Shown here: positions 43,921-52,040 of the stretch, in pieces
Layout of the letters: every line of letters starts with the position of its first letter
Position numbering within the stretch: position 1 is the stretch's first letter
Source: Anaerolineae bacterium
GTDB taxonomy: Bacteria > Chloroflexota > Anaerolineae > Promineifilales > Promineifilaceae
Assembly (NCBI GenBank): GCA_019637635.1
Contig: JAHBVI010000027.1
Location: 1 to 61,703 of the forward strand
Length of the DNA stretch: 61,703 nucleotides
Direction: 5' to 3'
Notes under the pieces: generated by a model
Told to the model about the DNA's origin: nothing
Database searches by the model: none
Seen by the model: the letters and a program-made list of their open reading frames with translations, nothing else
Program-made: the position numbers and the translations under genes

Positions 43921-45264
43921 CTACTGCGAAAGGTTGATGAGACAGATATTACCGTCTTGGGTTGTAGGACAACTGTATGCAACTTTAGCCCCGTCAAGCG
44001 ACCACACTATGTTTCCTATTCCAGGTAAGAATTTGTAGTCAGGCAATACATCTGTGTATTGATGGGCTTGAATATCAACTAATAACCAGTTAGCTACTGT
44101 TTTTCCCATTTCAGCGTCATAACTTCCTGCTTGAAGAAGAATTATTTGACTATTTGGTGACCATGTTGATCCACCGATGCTCTCAGGCGGCCATGTTTCA
44201 GTATTTAATGGGATAGACAAGATATTCAGTTCCATACTTTCAATATCAAGAATGTTTAGTTCAGGCGTAGGTCTTTGACGTTTGATTGCCATACTTAAAT
44301 AGCGTCCATCAGGACTCCATTGTACGCTGGACACACGCCCTTTACCCGCTTCACCATAATCACCCAAATCTACTGAGCATATGCTTTGGGTTTGAGCATT
44401 AATCAAATACAGATTTTCATTATTATATTGCACTAGCCAGTTTCTATTTGGAGACCAGGCTAAACGGTATCCATCAGTAGAACTTAACGGGGCACGCTTA
44501 GTTTCCTCGTTTAGTTCCATTGTTGTAACGATTTCAATTTGCCCCGTTGTGTCCACTGTCATCAATGCACCAGGTTCCAGTGAAAATACAGCCGTTACCC
44601 GTTCGCTATACGGTTCTTTTGCCAAAGAAACAGAAGCTAATTCATTCGCCAATGTTGTTACATTTTGTCCATTACTAAAGCGAAGCTCCCATCCCTCTGC
44701 TGTGGCCTCCACAAACATAACCCCTTGTGCTTCATCTAGCCATATCGGTTGATTGGAGACATCTCGCCGTTGAGCGTATTCTACCATTTCACCAGTAGTA
44801 ACATCCAAAGTGGAGATTGTGCCAAATGCCCCATCCCCTTGTGAAACCAGCAAACGTTGGTTATCAGGCAACCATTCAGCAATAGAAAAACCGACATCAT
44901 TTATCGCCACAATAGCTGGTTTGGAAAACACAGGGAAGTTTGATGGTGCTTCTTCATATGACATGACTATTTCAACGGGTGGTTTTATGTCACAAATAGG
45001 CGGGGGCACAATCGTCGGTAAAGCTGTAGCAAAGATAGGGGTAGCATTTGAGCCAGGATAACTGGCTTGCAGTTGTTCTTCAACAAGTTGCTGTTCTGGC
45101 GGTGGATATGGTTGTTGAACCAGAGAATTGCCAGCCGTTGAATTTGTATCAAATTCGATGCCTGGCTCGGTGATCGGGCCAGCACATGCGGAAAAAACTA
45201 ACATAATGGACAATAACCATACAAAGGTATAAGGCTTAGTTAAGAAAGTATATACTCTTGTCAT
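43921..45264 (-). CDS. Lipoprotein with TolB/PD40-like beta-propeller
   Basis: 447-residue lipoprotein. The start ATG 45264 is chosen since GAGGGG precedes it by 6 nt; an upstream extension to 45396 overlaps the iscX-like gene. Lipobox MLVFSAC is near residue 22. Propeller blades are recognisable from SPNRNWLVQYNNENLYLI, SPDGRYLSMAIKR, SPNSQIILLQAG and SLDGAKVAYSCP. Such propellers are protein- or ligand-binding; the role is unknown. It is the first gene of an AT-rich two-gene unit with the SpoIID-like enzyme, so it may bind or position that enzyme at the envelope (inference). Confidence 0.82.
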   Translation of the reverse strand: MTRVYTFLTKPYTFVWLLSIMLVFSACAGPITEPGIEFDTNSTAGNSLVQQPYPPPEQQLVEEQLQASYPGSNATPIFATALPTIVPPPICDIKPPVEIVMSYEEAPSNFPVFSKPAIVAINDVGFSIAEWLPDNQRLLVSQGDGAFGTISTLDVTTGEMVEYAQRRDVSNQPIWLDEAQGVMFVEATAEGWELRFSNGQNVTTLANELASVSLAKEPYSERVTAVFSLEPGALMTVDTTGQIEIVTTMELNEETKRAPLSSTDGYRLAWSPNRNWLVQYNNENLYLINAQTQSICSVDLGDYGEAGKGRVSSVQWSPDGRYLSMAIKRQRPTPELNILDIESMELNILSIPLNTETWPPESIGGSTWSPNSQIILLQAGSYDAEMGKTVANWLLVDIQAHQYTDVLPDYKFLPGIGNIVWSLDGAKVAYSCPTTQDGNICLINLSQ

Positions 45265-45374
45265 TTTTTGCCCCTCAATTATTGATGTATCATCCGATTC
45301 GCGCCGTATACACTGATTTAATATGAATGTGACAACCTGATTTGGTAATTTGGAGCAGCCAATTATTGAATTGC

Positions 45375-45590
45375 TCAATTGCATTCCTCGTACCACACAT
45401 TTTGAATATCCAGCAAAATGCGCTCGGTGTACATATCGGGGTCATCATCAAAACCGGGCAGGGCAATAACCAGTTCCACCAGTTCGGCCAGACCCACGTC
45501 TATAGGGCTTTTGTGGGGGTATTGTTCCATCAAGGCCACACAGATGGCGTAGGTGGAATCCCAATACAGTTCAGGGGTACGGCCGTCCAC
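45375..45590 (-). CDS. iscX: IscX-like protein
   Basis: 71-residue acidic protein matching IscX (YfhJ), a small partner of IscS that modulates iron-sulphur cluster assembly. The core is YWDSTYAICVALMEQYP near the start and LPGFDDDPDMYTERILLDIQNVWYEE at the end (landmarks FDDDP and ERILLDIQNVW), corresponding to the DDDP and EKIL...VW signatures. The start is GTG at 45590, whose codons overlap an ACGGCCGT copy. No iscS or iscU is nearby. The gene overlaps only non-coding extension of the lipoprotein frame. No clear ribosome site was seen. Confidence 0.8.
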   Translation of the reverse strand: MDGRTPELYWDSTYAICVALMEQYPHKSPIDVGLAELVELVIALPGFDDDPDMYTERILLDIQNVWYEECN

Positions 45591-45700
45591 GTCGGGTTGT
45601 CTCTTGCCAGCGTTCTTTTGCTAAAATTCACTCCGCCCAAGTATATTACATACTGCCCGCAGCGGCGAATGATTGATGATTTTTTTCACAAGCGGACGTC

Positions 45701-45739
45701 ACGCATCACGTATCAGATAGGGCGTGATACGTGATGCGT
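45701..45739. repeat. GCATCACGTATCA fold-back repeat before a start codon
   Basis: 15-bp stem (45701-45715 with 45725-45739) and 9-nt loop, followed by three GTGATGC units that run into the first possible start codons of the glycosyltransferase. The gap 45591-45759 holds little else. Confidence 0.8.
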
Positions 45740-45759
45740 GATGCGTGATGCGTGAATTT

Positions 45760-46917
45760 ATGGAAATCCTGCTCCTCTCCCCCTATCACGGCGGCAGCCA
45801 TGCGGCGTGGGCGGCTGGCTACCAGCAGCACAGCCGGCATGAAGTGTCACTGCTGACGCTGCCCGACCGTTTCTGGAAGTGGCGGATGCACGGCGGGGCG
45901 ATGACGCTGGCGCGCCGCTACCGGGAACAGAAGTTAAAGCCCGATGTCATCCTGGCGACGGATATGCTAGACGTGACCACCTTTCTGGCACTCACCCGCC
46001 ATGAAACACGTGACATCCCGCTCGTTCTGTACATGCATGAAAATCAACTGACTTACCCGCTGCCAGAAGACCCCACAGCCGGCCCCATGCGGCGGCAGTT
46101 GGGGGAGCGCGATTATCACTACGCCTTTATCAACTATGCTTCGATGCTGGCGGCGGATGCTGTGTGGTTCAATTCGCAGTTTCACCTGGATAGCTGGTTC
46201 ACGGCCGTACCCAACTTCCTCAAACATTTCCCCGAATACAATGAACTGGGGACGGTAGACGGTTTGCGGAAAAAGAGCGGGGTGCTACCGGTGGGCGTGG
46301 ATTTTGAGAGATTGGAGATTGGAGATTGGAGATTCAACCAATCTCCAATCTCCAATCTCCAATCTCCGCTTATTCTGTGGAACCAACGCTGGGAATATGA
46401 CAAAAACCCGGAGGCGTTTTTTACGGCGCTGGCGGAGGTAGCGGCGGCGGGCATCCCCTTCCGGTTGGCGTTGTGCGGGCAGCAATATGGCAAACGGCCG
46501 TCCGCCTTCGACGCCGCCCTCACCCAATTTGCCGACCACCTCATCCATGTCGGCCACGCCGATTTTGCGACGTACCGGCGGCTGCTCTGGCAGGCCAATG
46601 TGGTCATTTCCACCGCCCACCACGAATTTTTTGGCATTAGCATCCTGGAAGCCATTTACAGCCACACCTTCCCCCTGCTGCCGCATCGCCTCAGCTACCC
46701 GGAACTCATCCCACCTGCCAACCATGCTGACTGCCTATACCACACGCAGGAAGAATTGGTGACAAAGCTAATTTGGGCATTGACCCACGTGGCACAGGCC
46801 AGAGAGAAGGCGCGGGAATTGAGCACGGCCGTGACCCCCTTCGCCTGGCCTGCCATCGCCCCCCACTATGATGCCGCCCTTGCTAACCTGAAACGGAAGC
46901 CCGGAAAAGGCAGATAA
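45760..46917 (+). CDS. DUF3524 glycosyltransferase, QTMAN/GTDC1-like
   Basis: 385-residue GT-B enzyme. The N-terminal LLLSPYHGGSHAAWAAG, LPDRFWKWRMHGGAM and YMHENQLTYPLP are signature blocks of the DUF3524 family, which includes the human tRNA-queuosine mannosyltransferase QTMAN (GTDC1). The C-terminal half has LWNQRWEYDKNPEAFF, HVGHADFATYRRLLWQANVVIS and HHEFFGISILEA. Mannosylation of queuosine tRNA is a reasonable guess, not shown here. An ERLEIGDWRFNQSP-type insertion at residues 183-203 is encoded by a fold-back microsatellite (46307-46367) and keeps the frame. The start is ATG 45760; earlier starts fall in a repeat. The stop codon lies inside the dispersed element at 46910. Confidence 0.85.
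   Translation: MEILLLSPYHGGSHAAWAAGYQQHSRHEVSLLTLPDRFWKWRMHGGAMTLARRYREQKLKPDVILATDMLDVTTFLALTRHETRDIPLVLYMHENQLTYPLPEDPTAGPMRRQLGERDYHYAFINYASMLAADAVWFNSQFHLDSWFTAVPNFLKHFPEYNELGTVDGLRKKSGVLPVGVDFERLEIGDWRFNQSPISNLQSPLILWNQRWEYDKNPEAFFTALAEVAAAGIPFRLALCGQQYGKRPSAFDAALTQFADHLIHVGHADFATYRRLLWQANVVISTAHHEFFGISILEAIYSHTFPLLPHRLSYPELIPPANHADCLYHTQEELVTKLIWALTHVAQAREKARELSTAVTPFAWPAIAPHYDAALANLKRKPGKGR
46307..46367 (+). repeat. GGAGATT fold-back repeat inside a coding sequence
   Basis: Three GGAGATT units (46314-46334), loop CAACC, then four AATCTCC units: a perfect 21-bp stem. This type is otherwise intergenic in the window. It is in frame and adds about 20 residues rich in IGDW and ISNLQ. Confidence 0.9.
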
Positions 46918-47089
46918 ATCTGCAAACTTCGGCCACGGACGGCAGCCGTCCGCGCTCAGTGCAGGCTCCACAAGAAGCAAAGTCGGCCTTCGCCGACTAA
47001 AACCCAGTGGATACCAGCCCACGAAGTGCCTGCCCTGAACCTGGTGAAGGGTGGGCTTTGCTGTCTGTAGACGCGATTTTAATCGCCGG
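46910..47089. repeat. Dispersed palindromic element, copy 2
   Basis: Same boundary palindromes as copy 1: GCAGATAAATCTGC (46910-46923) and GCGATTTTAATCGC (47073-47086). The CAAAGTCGGCCTTCGCCGACT-type arm (46979-47000 region) is kept but the middle is different and longer. It provides the stop codon (TAA 46915-46917) of the glycosyltransferase. The gap to 47175 has nothing else recognisable. Confidence 0.75.
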
Positions 47090-47175
47090 GAATTGAGTAT
47101 GCAATCGCCGTGTTTTGCCAGCCGCATTTGTTGAATTTACGCTCCGCTTGCAGTACAAATGGGCCGGTTATAGCC

Positions 47176-50100
47176 ATGGACACATTTGCCGCCTACATTC
47201 CCATTGATCGCCGCCTGGCGTTGTGGCAGGTGCAGACCTTGCCCGACACGGCCGTTGGCGCAGCCCTGTTTGCCGACATCTCCGGTTTCACGCCTCTGAC
47301 TGAACGGCTGGCGCTGCTCTTTGGCCCCCGGCGCGGCGCAGAGGAACTCTCCCGCCATCTGAACACCGTCTACGATGCCCTCATCGCCCAGGTGGAATAT
47401 TATGGCGGCAGCGTCATCAGTTTCGCCGGGGATTCCATTACCTGCTGGTTTGACGAGCAGCAAGGCCAGGCCAGCAAACGGGCGGTGGCGGCGGCGCTGG
47501 CCTTACAGACCGTTATGACCGCTTTTACAGAAATCAAACTGGCCGATGGGCACATGGCGCGCCTGGCGATGAAAACGGCCGTTACCAGTGGCCCCGCCCG
47601 CCGTTTTTTGGTTGGCGACCCAGACATCCAACTGCTGGACACATTGGCTGGGCGCACCATCACCCGCCTGGCTGCCGCCGAAAAGCTGGCCCGACCCGGT
47701 GAAACCCTGGCCGACAAGGCCACCATTGCTGCCTTAGGCAGCGCTGCGTCTATCGCCGAATGGCGCGCAGACGCCGCGGACCACGCTTTCGCCGTGATTA
47801 CCGACCTACTCACGGCCGTGCCCGCCCACCAATGGCCCCCCTTTGCCGCCGACGCCCTGCCCCTGAGCCAAACCCGCCCCTGGCTGCTCACGGCCGTTTA
47901 CCAGCGTGAACAGGCCGGGCAAGGACAATTTCTAACGGAGTTACGGCCGTCCGTAGCCCTCTTCCTGCGCTTCACCGGCCTCAACTACGAAGACGACCCC
48001 GACGCCGCCCACAAACTGGACGACTTTGTCCGCCGCGTGCAAAACATCCTCACCCAATACGGCGGCGCGCTGCTGCAACTGACCATCGGCGATAAGGGCA
48101 GCTACCTCTACGCCTCCTTTGGCGCGCCCATCGCCCACGAAGACGATGCTTTCCGCGCCGCCAACGCCGCCCTGGAACTGGAAAAACTGCCTTTCCTGGC
48201 GGCCACGCCCGTGCAAATTGGCATCAGCCGGGGCGTCATGCGCGCCGGTTCCTATGGCAGCCACAGCCGCCGTACCTATGGCGTGCTGGGCGACCACGTC
48301 AATCTGGCTGCCCGCCTCATGGAGCGCGCCGAACCCGGCCAGATTCTGGTCAGCGAAACGGTGGAAAAGCTTCTGCGGCGTGGCTATTACCTGGAGCCGG
48401 TAGAAGCCGTGCCGCTCAAAGGCAAGAGCGAAACCGTACACGTTTTTTCCCTTACCCGGCGGCGGCGACCCCAAACCGGCTTCTTGCAAGCGCCGGATTA
48501 CAGCATCCCCCTGGTTGGCCGCCGCACCGAGTTGGAACAGATTCGGCAAAAGCTCACATTGGCCCGCCAGGGACGCGGCCAGATAATTGGCATTACGGCC
48601 GAAGCCGGTATGGGCAAAACCCGGCTGGTCAACGAAATTACCCGGCTGGCCGAATCTGCCGGCCTGCCTATTTACCTGGGCGACTGCCAATCTTACGGCG
48701 CCAACATCCCTTATCTGGTCTGGCTGCCTATCTGGTTCGCTTTCCTGGGCATCAATCCCGGTAATTCATTGACGCAGCAGATACAGAATTTACAGAACCA
48801 GGTAATGCGGCTGGCCCCGGAACGCCAGGAAGCCATCCCGCTGTTGGCGGCCGCGTTGGGGCTGCCTGTACCCGAAAATGCGTTCACCATATCGCTAGAC
48901 ACCAAAGCCCGCCGTTCGGCGCTAGAGGCGTTGCTGCTGGCCTGTATACAGAGCCAGGCCAGACAGGCTCAGGCAGATGGCACGGCGCTGGTGTTTGTGT
49001 TTGAGGATTTACACTGGATTGATCCTATTTCCCATGATTTGCTGGAAGAAATGGGGCGGGGGATAATCCAACTGCCGGTACTCATCATCATGGCTTACCG
49101 ACCGCCAGAGTACACCCGCCTGCAAAAGCCACGCCTGGAAGCGATGCCCCATTTCACGGCCGTGCCCCTGGCCGAACTTTCCACTGCCGAAGCTGAAGAA
49201 CTCACGCAGATCAAACTCAAACAACAATTCGCCGCCAGCGCCACGGCCGTACCCCCCACCCTGATCCAACAAGTGATTGCCCGCGCACAGGGGAATCCCT
49301 TTTATGTGGAAGAGCTAATCAATTACCTGCATGATCGCGGCCTGAATCTGGCAGACGCCACCGCTCTGGAAAACCTGGAACTGCCCAACAGCCTGCACAG
49401 CCTCATTCTCAGCCGCATAGACCAACTTAACGAAGACCAGAAACTCACCCTGAAAATTGCCAGCATCATTGGCCGCCTGTTCCGTTTTGGCTGGCTGATG
49501 GGTTATTACCCGGAACTGGGCACGGCCGAACAGGTGCGCAATTACTTGGTAGAACTGGAAAATTTAGACCTGACGCCCGTTGATCAGCCAGAGCCGGAAC
49601 TGGTCTACATGTTCAAACATATCATCACGCAGGAAGTGACCTATACCAGCCTGCCTTTTGCCACCCGCGCCATTTTGCACGAACAGTTGGCACACTTCAT
49701 TGAAAACCTGGACGCCGAACGATTTGTAGATTTGCTGGCATTTCATTACGGCCGTAGCCAAAACCTGCCCAAAAAACAAGAATACCTGATCAAAGCGGGC
49801 GTGGCTGCCGCCGACCGCTTCGCCAATGAGGAAGCGGTGGATTACTTTAGTCGGGCGCTGGAATTAATACCGGAGGGGGAATACGGCCGTCTCTACGACC
49901 TGCACCAGCGCCGCGAACAGCTATTCGACCTGCAAGGCGACCGTAGCCAGCAACAGAACGAACTGAAGGCGCTGCAACGGCTGGCCCGCCTGCTGCGTGA
50001 CCACGGCAAGGAAGCCGATGTCGCCCTGCGCCAGGCCCGCTACGCCGAAGTGACCGGTGATTATGGCGCTGCCTGTGAAGCCGCCCAACAGGCGCTGGCC

Positions 50101-51303
50101 ATGTCTGGCCTGGCCCGCCACCCGGATCAAGAAGCCGCTGCCTATTTACAATGGGGCCGCGCTCTTTTCCGTCAGGCCGACTATGAAAAAGCGCGCCGTT
50201 GTTTCCGCCACGCCCACCAGTTAGCCGGCCGCGCCCACAAAACCGATCTGGCTGCCGACTGTCTGATGAACCTGGGCAACGTTGCCTGGTCTAAGGGCGA
50301 TTATCCCGAAGCACAACACCAATACCAGCAGGCGCTCACCTTAAAGCAGCAGGCCAATAACCGGCGCGGTGAGAGCAGTTTGCTCAACAATCTAGGGGTG
50401 GTGGCCCTCTCCCAAAGCGACTATACCACCGCCCGCACCCACTACGAGGCCGCCTTAGCCATCATGCAAGCCATCGGCGACCGGCGCAACGAGAGTTTTG
50501 TGCTGGGCAACCTGGGTCTGGTAGCCGCGCACCTGGGCCAATACCGTATCGCCGAAGTTTACCAGCGCCAATCGCTGCGGCTGCGGCAGGAAATGGCCGA
50601 CAGCTACGGCGAAAATCTTTCACTGCTTAATTTAGGTACGGTGGCCTTGTACCAGGGTGATTATGCGCAGGCAATGGCGTTGTATGAACCCCTACTCATC
50701 AGGTACCGGGAAACAAATAATGCCCAAAGTGAAGTAGAGGTGCTGGTTTGTCTCGCGTTATTGCACCATCAACAGGGGGATCAGGCACAGGCGTTGGCTT
50801 ACGGCCGTGAAGCCGCCGACATCACCGAAAAAGTGGGACTGCGCTCGGAAAGCAGCCTGGCCTGGCGCACGATTGGCCATGCGCAGGCGGCGCTGGGGCA
50901 GTGGGCGGCAGCGGCGGCGGCTTATGAACGGGCGGCGGCATTGTGCCGGGAAGTGGGCAATTTGAATTGGGAGCAAGAATCTTTGGCCGGGCTGGCACGG
51001 CTGGCGCTGGCGCAGGGCAATCTGGACACGGCCGTGGCCCACGTCAATGCCATCCTCAACCACCTGCAAACCGGCAACCTGCATGGCACAGACGAACCAC
51101 TGCGTGTTTACCTGACCTGTTACCAGGTGTTGCAGGCAGTCGGCGACGGCCGAGCGGCGGCCATCCTGAACGAAGCCTACCATCTACTGCAAGAGCGGGC
51201 CGCCGGCATTGAGAATGCAGAGTTGAGGGAGAAGTATGTGACGGCCGTGCCCTTCCACCGCGAGATTGTGCAATTGTGGCAGCATGAGCAGGCGAATGGG
51301 TAA
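47176..51303 (+). CDS. Class III cyclase-domain / AAA ATPase / TPR regulator
   Basis: 1375-residue cytoplasmic protein. Cyclase domain 1 (about 35-180) has ALFADISGFTPLTE and ISFAGDSITCWF, both with the metal-binding Asp. Cyclase domain 2 (about 245-430) has lost the first Asp (LFLRFTGLNYED), keeps IGDKGSYLYASFG and has the YGVLGDHVNLAARL motif, so it may be a half-active partner. The AAA/STAND ATPase starts at about 444: LVGRRTELEQI, Walker A TAEAGMGKTRL, Walker B LVFVFEDLHWID. The C-terminal 500 residues are tetratricopeptide repeats (NLGNVAWSKGDYPEAQ, NLGVVALSQSDYTTA and more). This is a signal-integrating architecture known in Chloroflexota and Actinobacteria. The signal is unknown. Start at 47176 preferred; no ribosome site visible. 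Confidence 0.9.
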   Translation: MDTFAAYIPIDRRLALWQVQTLPDTAVGAALFADISGFTPLTERLALLFGPRRGAEELSRHLNTVYDALIAQVEYYGGSVISFAGDSITCWFDEQQGQASKRAVAAALALQTVMTAFTEIKLADGHMARLAMKTAVTSGPARRFLVGDPDIQLLDTLAGRTITRLAAAEKLARPGETLADKATIAALGSAASIAEWRADAADHAFAVITDLLTAVPAHQWPPFAADALPLSQTRPWLLTAVYQREQAGQGQFLTELRPSVALFLRFTGLNYEDDPDAAHKLDDFVRRVQNILTQYGGALLQLTIGDKGSYLYASFGAPIAHEDDAFRAANAALELEKLPFLAATPVQIGISRGVMRAGSYGSHSRRTYGVLGDHVNLAARLMERAEPGQILVSETVEKLLRRGYYLEPVEAVPLKGKSETVHVFSLTRRRRPQTGFLQAPDYSIPLVGRRTELEQIRQKLTLARQGRGQIIGITAEAGMGKTRLVNEITRLAESAGLPIYLGDCQSYGANIPYLVWLPIWFAFLGINPGNSLTQQIQNLQNQVMRLAPERQEAIPLLAAALGLPVPENAFTISLDTKARRSALEALLLACIQSQARQAQADGTALVFVFEDLHWIDPISHDLLEEMGRGIIQLPVLIIMAYRPPEYTRLQKPRLEAMPHFTAVPLAELSTAEAEELTQIKLKQQFAASATAVPPTLIQQVIARAQGNPFYVEELINYLHDRGLNLADATALENLELPNSLHSLILSRIDQLNEDQKLTLKIASIIGRLFRFGWLMGYYPELGTAEQVRNYLVELENLDLTPVDQPEPELVYMFKHIITQEVTYTSLPFATRAILHEQLAHFIENLDAERFVDLLAFHYGRSQNLPKKQEYLIKAGVAAADRFANEEAVDYFSRALELIPEGEYGRLYDLHQRREQLFDLQGDRSQQQNELKALQRLARLLRDHGKEADVALRQARYAEVTGDYGAACEAAQQALAMSGLARHPDQEAAAYLQWGRALFRQADYEKARRCFRHAHQLAGRAHKTDLAADCLMNLGNVAWSKGDYPEAQHQYQQALTLKQQANNRRGESSLLNNLGVVALSQSDYTTARTHYEAALAIMQAIGDRRNESFVLGNLGLVAAHLGQYRIAEVYQRQSLRLRQEMADSYGENLSLLNLGTVALYQGDYAQAMALYEPLLIRYRETNNAQSEVEVLVCLALLHHQQGDQAQALAYGREAADITEKVGLRSESSLAWRTIGHAQAALGQWAAAAAAYERAAALCREVGNLNWEQESLAGLARLALAQGNLDTAVAHVNAILNHLQTGNLHGTDEPLRVYLTCYQVLQAVGDGRAAAILNEAYHLLQERAAGIENAELREKYVTAVPFHREIVQLWQHEQANG

Positions 51304-51358
51304 GTGGGTAAAGGGATTTGGCCTATACCTCACGCCCGCCCTATGCTAAACTACACCC

Positions 51359-51886
51359 ATGAACCCGGAACCAAAGCAGCGTAAAATTCCAACCTGGCGC
51401 GAAATGAATATGGATACCCCGCCAGACGTGGAAGCCATTCTCTTCCAACTCTGGCGGGAGACACCAGCCTGGCGCAAACTAGAAATGATGGAAAACCTCA
51501 ATCGTACCGCGCGCCAGTTGGCTTTGGCCGGGCTGCGGCAACGGCATCCAGATGCCTCCCCTGAAGAGCTATACCGCCTCCTGGCTGACATGCTACTTGG
51601 CCCAGAACTGGCCGCCCAGGTTTATGGGCCATTATACTTGCGGTATTGGGCGCAGTCGCTTCATCCGATTTACTTGAACGTGCCCTTAAGGAGGTATGAT
51701 GAAAATAGTTTCTTATCTGGTAGCCGCAGTGTTAGCGTTTTTTGGGTTTATTTTTATTACCGGGTCACAGGGATCGCCTCTACGCATAGGTGTCGGCGTG
51801 ATCTTGCTGGCGGCAGCGGCCGTATTCGTCTATATGACGCGGGTAAAACCGCAGCCCGCGCAAACGACCATCGTGCAACAGGTTGA
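51359..51886 (+). CDS. Conserved hypothetical protein with doubtful C-terminal tail
   Basis: 175 residues as read. Residues 20-105 are helical with ARQLALAGLRQRHPDASPEELYRLLADMLLGPELAAQVYG (landmarks ARQLALAGLRQRHP and LGPELAAQVYG). This is a small family of unknown function often found next to nucleotidyltransferase genes. From about residue 113 the frame overlaps the next gene by 188 nt and reads as unlikely protein (SRSVSVFWVYFYYR), so the genuine gene may have lost its stop or its downstream part. TAAACT ends 6 nt before the ATG and there is no ribosome site, another leaderless-type start. Confidence 0.6.
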   Translation: MNPEPKQRKIPTWREMNMDTPPDVEAILFQLWRETPAWRKLEMMENLNRTARQLALAGLRQRHPDASPEELYRLLADMLLGPELAAQVYGPLYLRYWAQSLHPIYLNVPLRRYDENSFLSGSRSVSVFWVYFYYRVTGIASTHRCRRDLAGGSGRIRLYDAGKTAARANDHRATG

Positions 51887-52040
51887 TCTCAGCGGTGACG
51901 TAAGCCTGGAGCAGATTAAATGCCAGAACTGTGGCGGTGTTCTGGACAAGAATTCGATTGAAATAAAGGCTGGCGCTATTTTTGTCAACTGCCCCTACTG
52001 CGGCGCTTCCTACCAGTTTGAAGAGGCGCCCAAATGGTGA
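51699..52040 (+). CDS. Small membrane protein with zinc-ribbon tail
   Basis: 113 residues from ATG 51699, chosen over 51696 because AGGAGG then sits 4 nt upstream. Two transmembrane helices (about 3-21 and 28-45) are followed by a cytoplasmic or external tail with CQNCGGVL and CPYCGASYQF, a CxxC...CxxC zinc ribbon. The stop overlaps the radical SAM gene start (ATGGTGA, 52034-52040), so the two are translationally coupled. No known function. It could present or recruit the radical SAM enzyme at the membrane (inference). Confidence 0.8.
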   Translation: MKIVSYLVAAVLAFFGFIFITGSQGSPLRIGVGVILLAAAAVFVYMTRVKPQPAQTTIVQQVDLSGDVSLEQIKCQNCGGVLDKNSIEIKAGAIFVNCPYCGASYQFEEAPKW

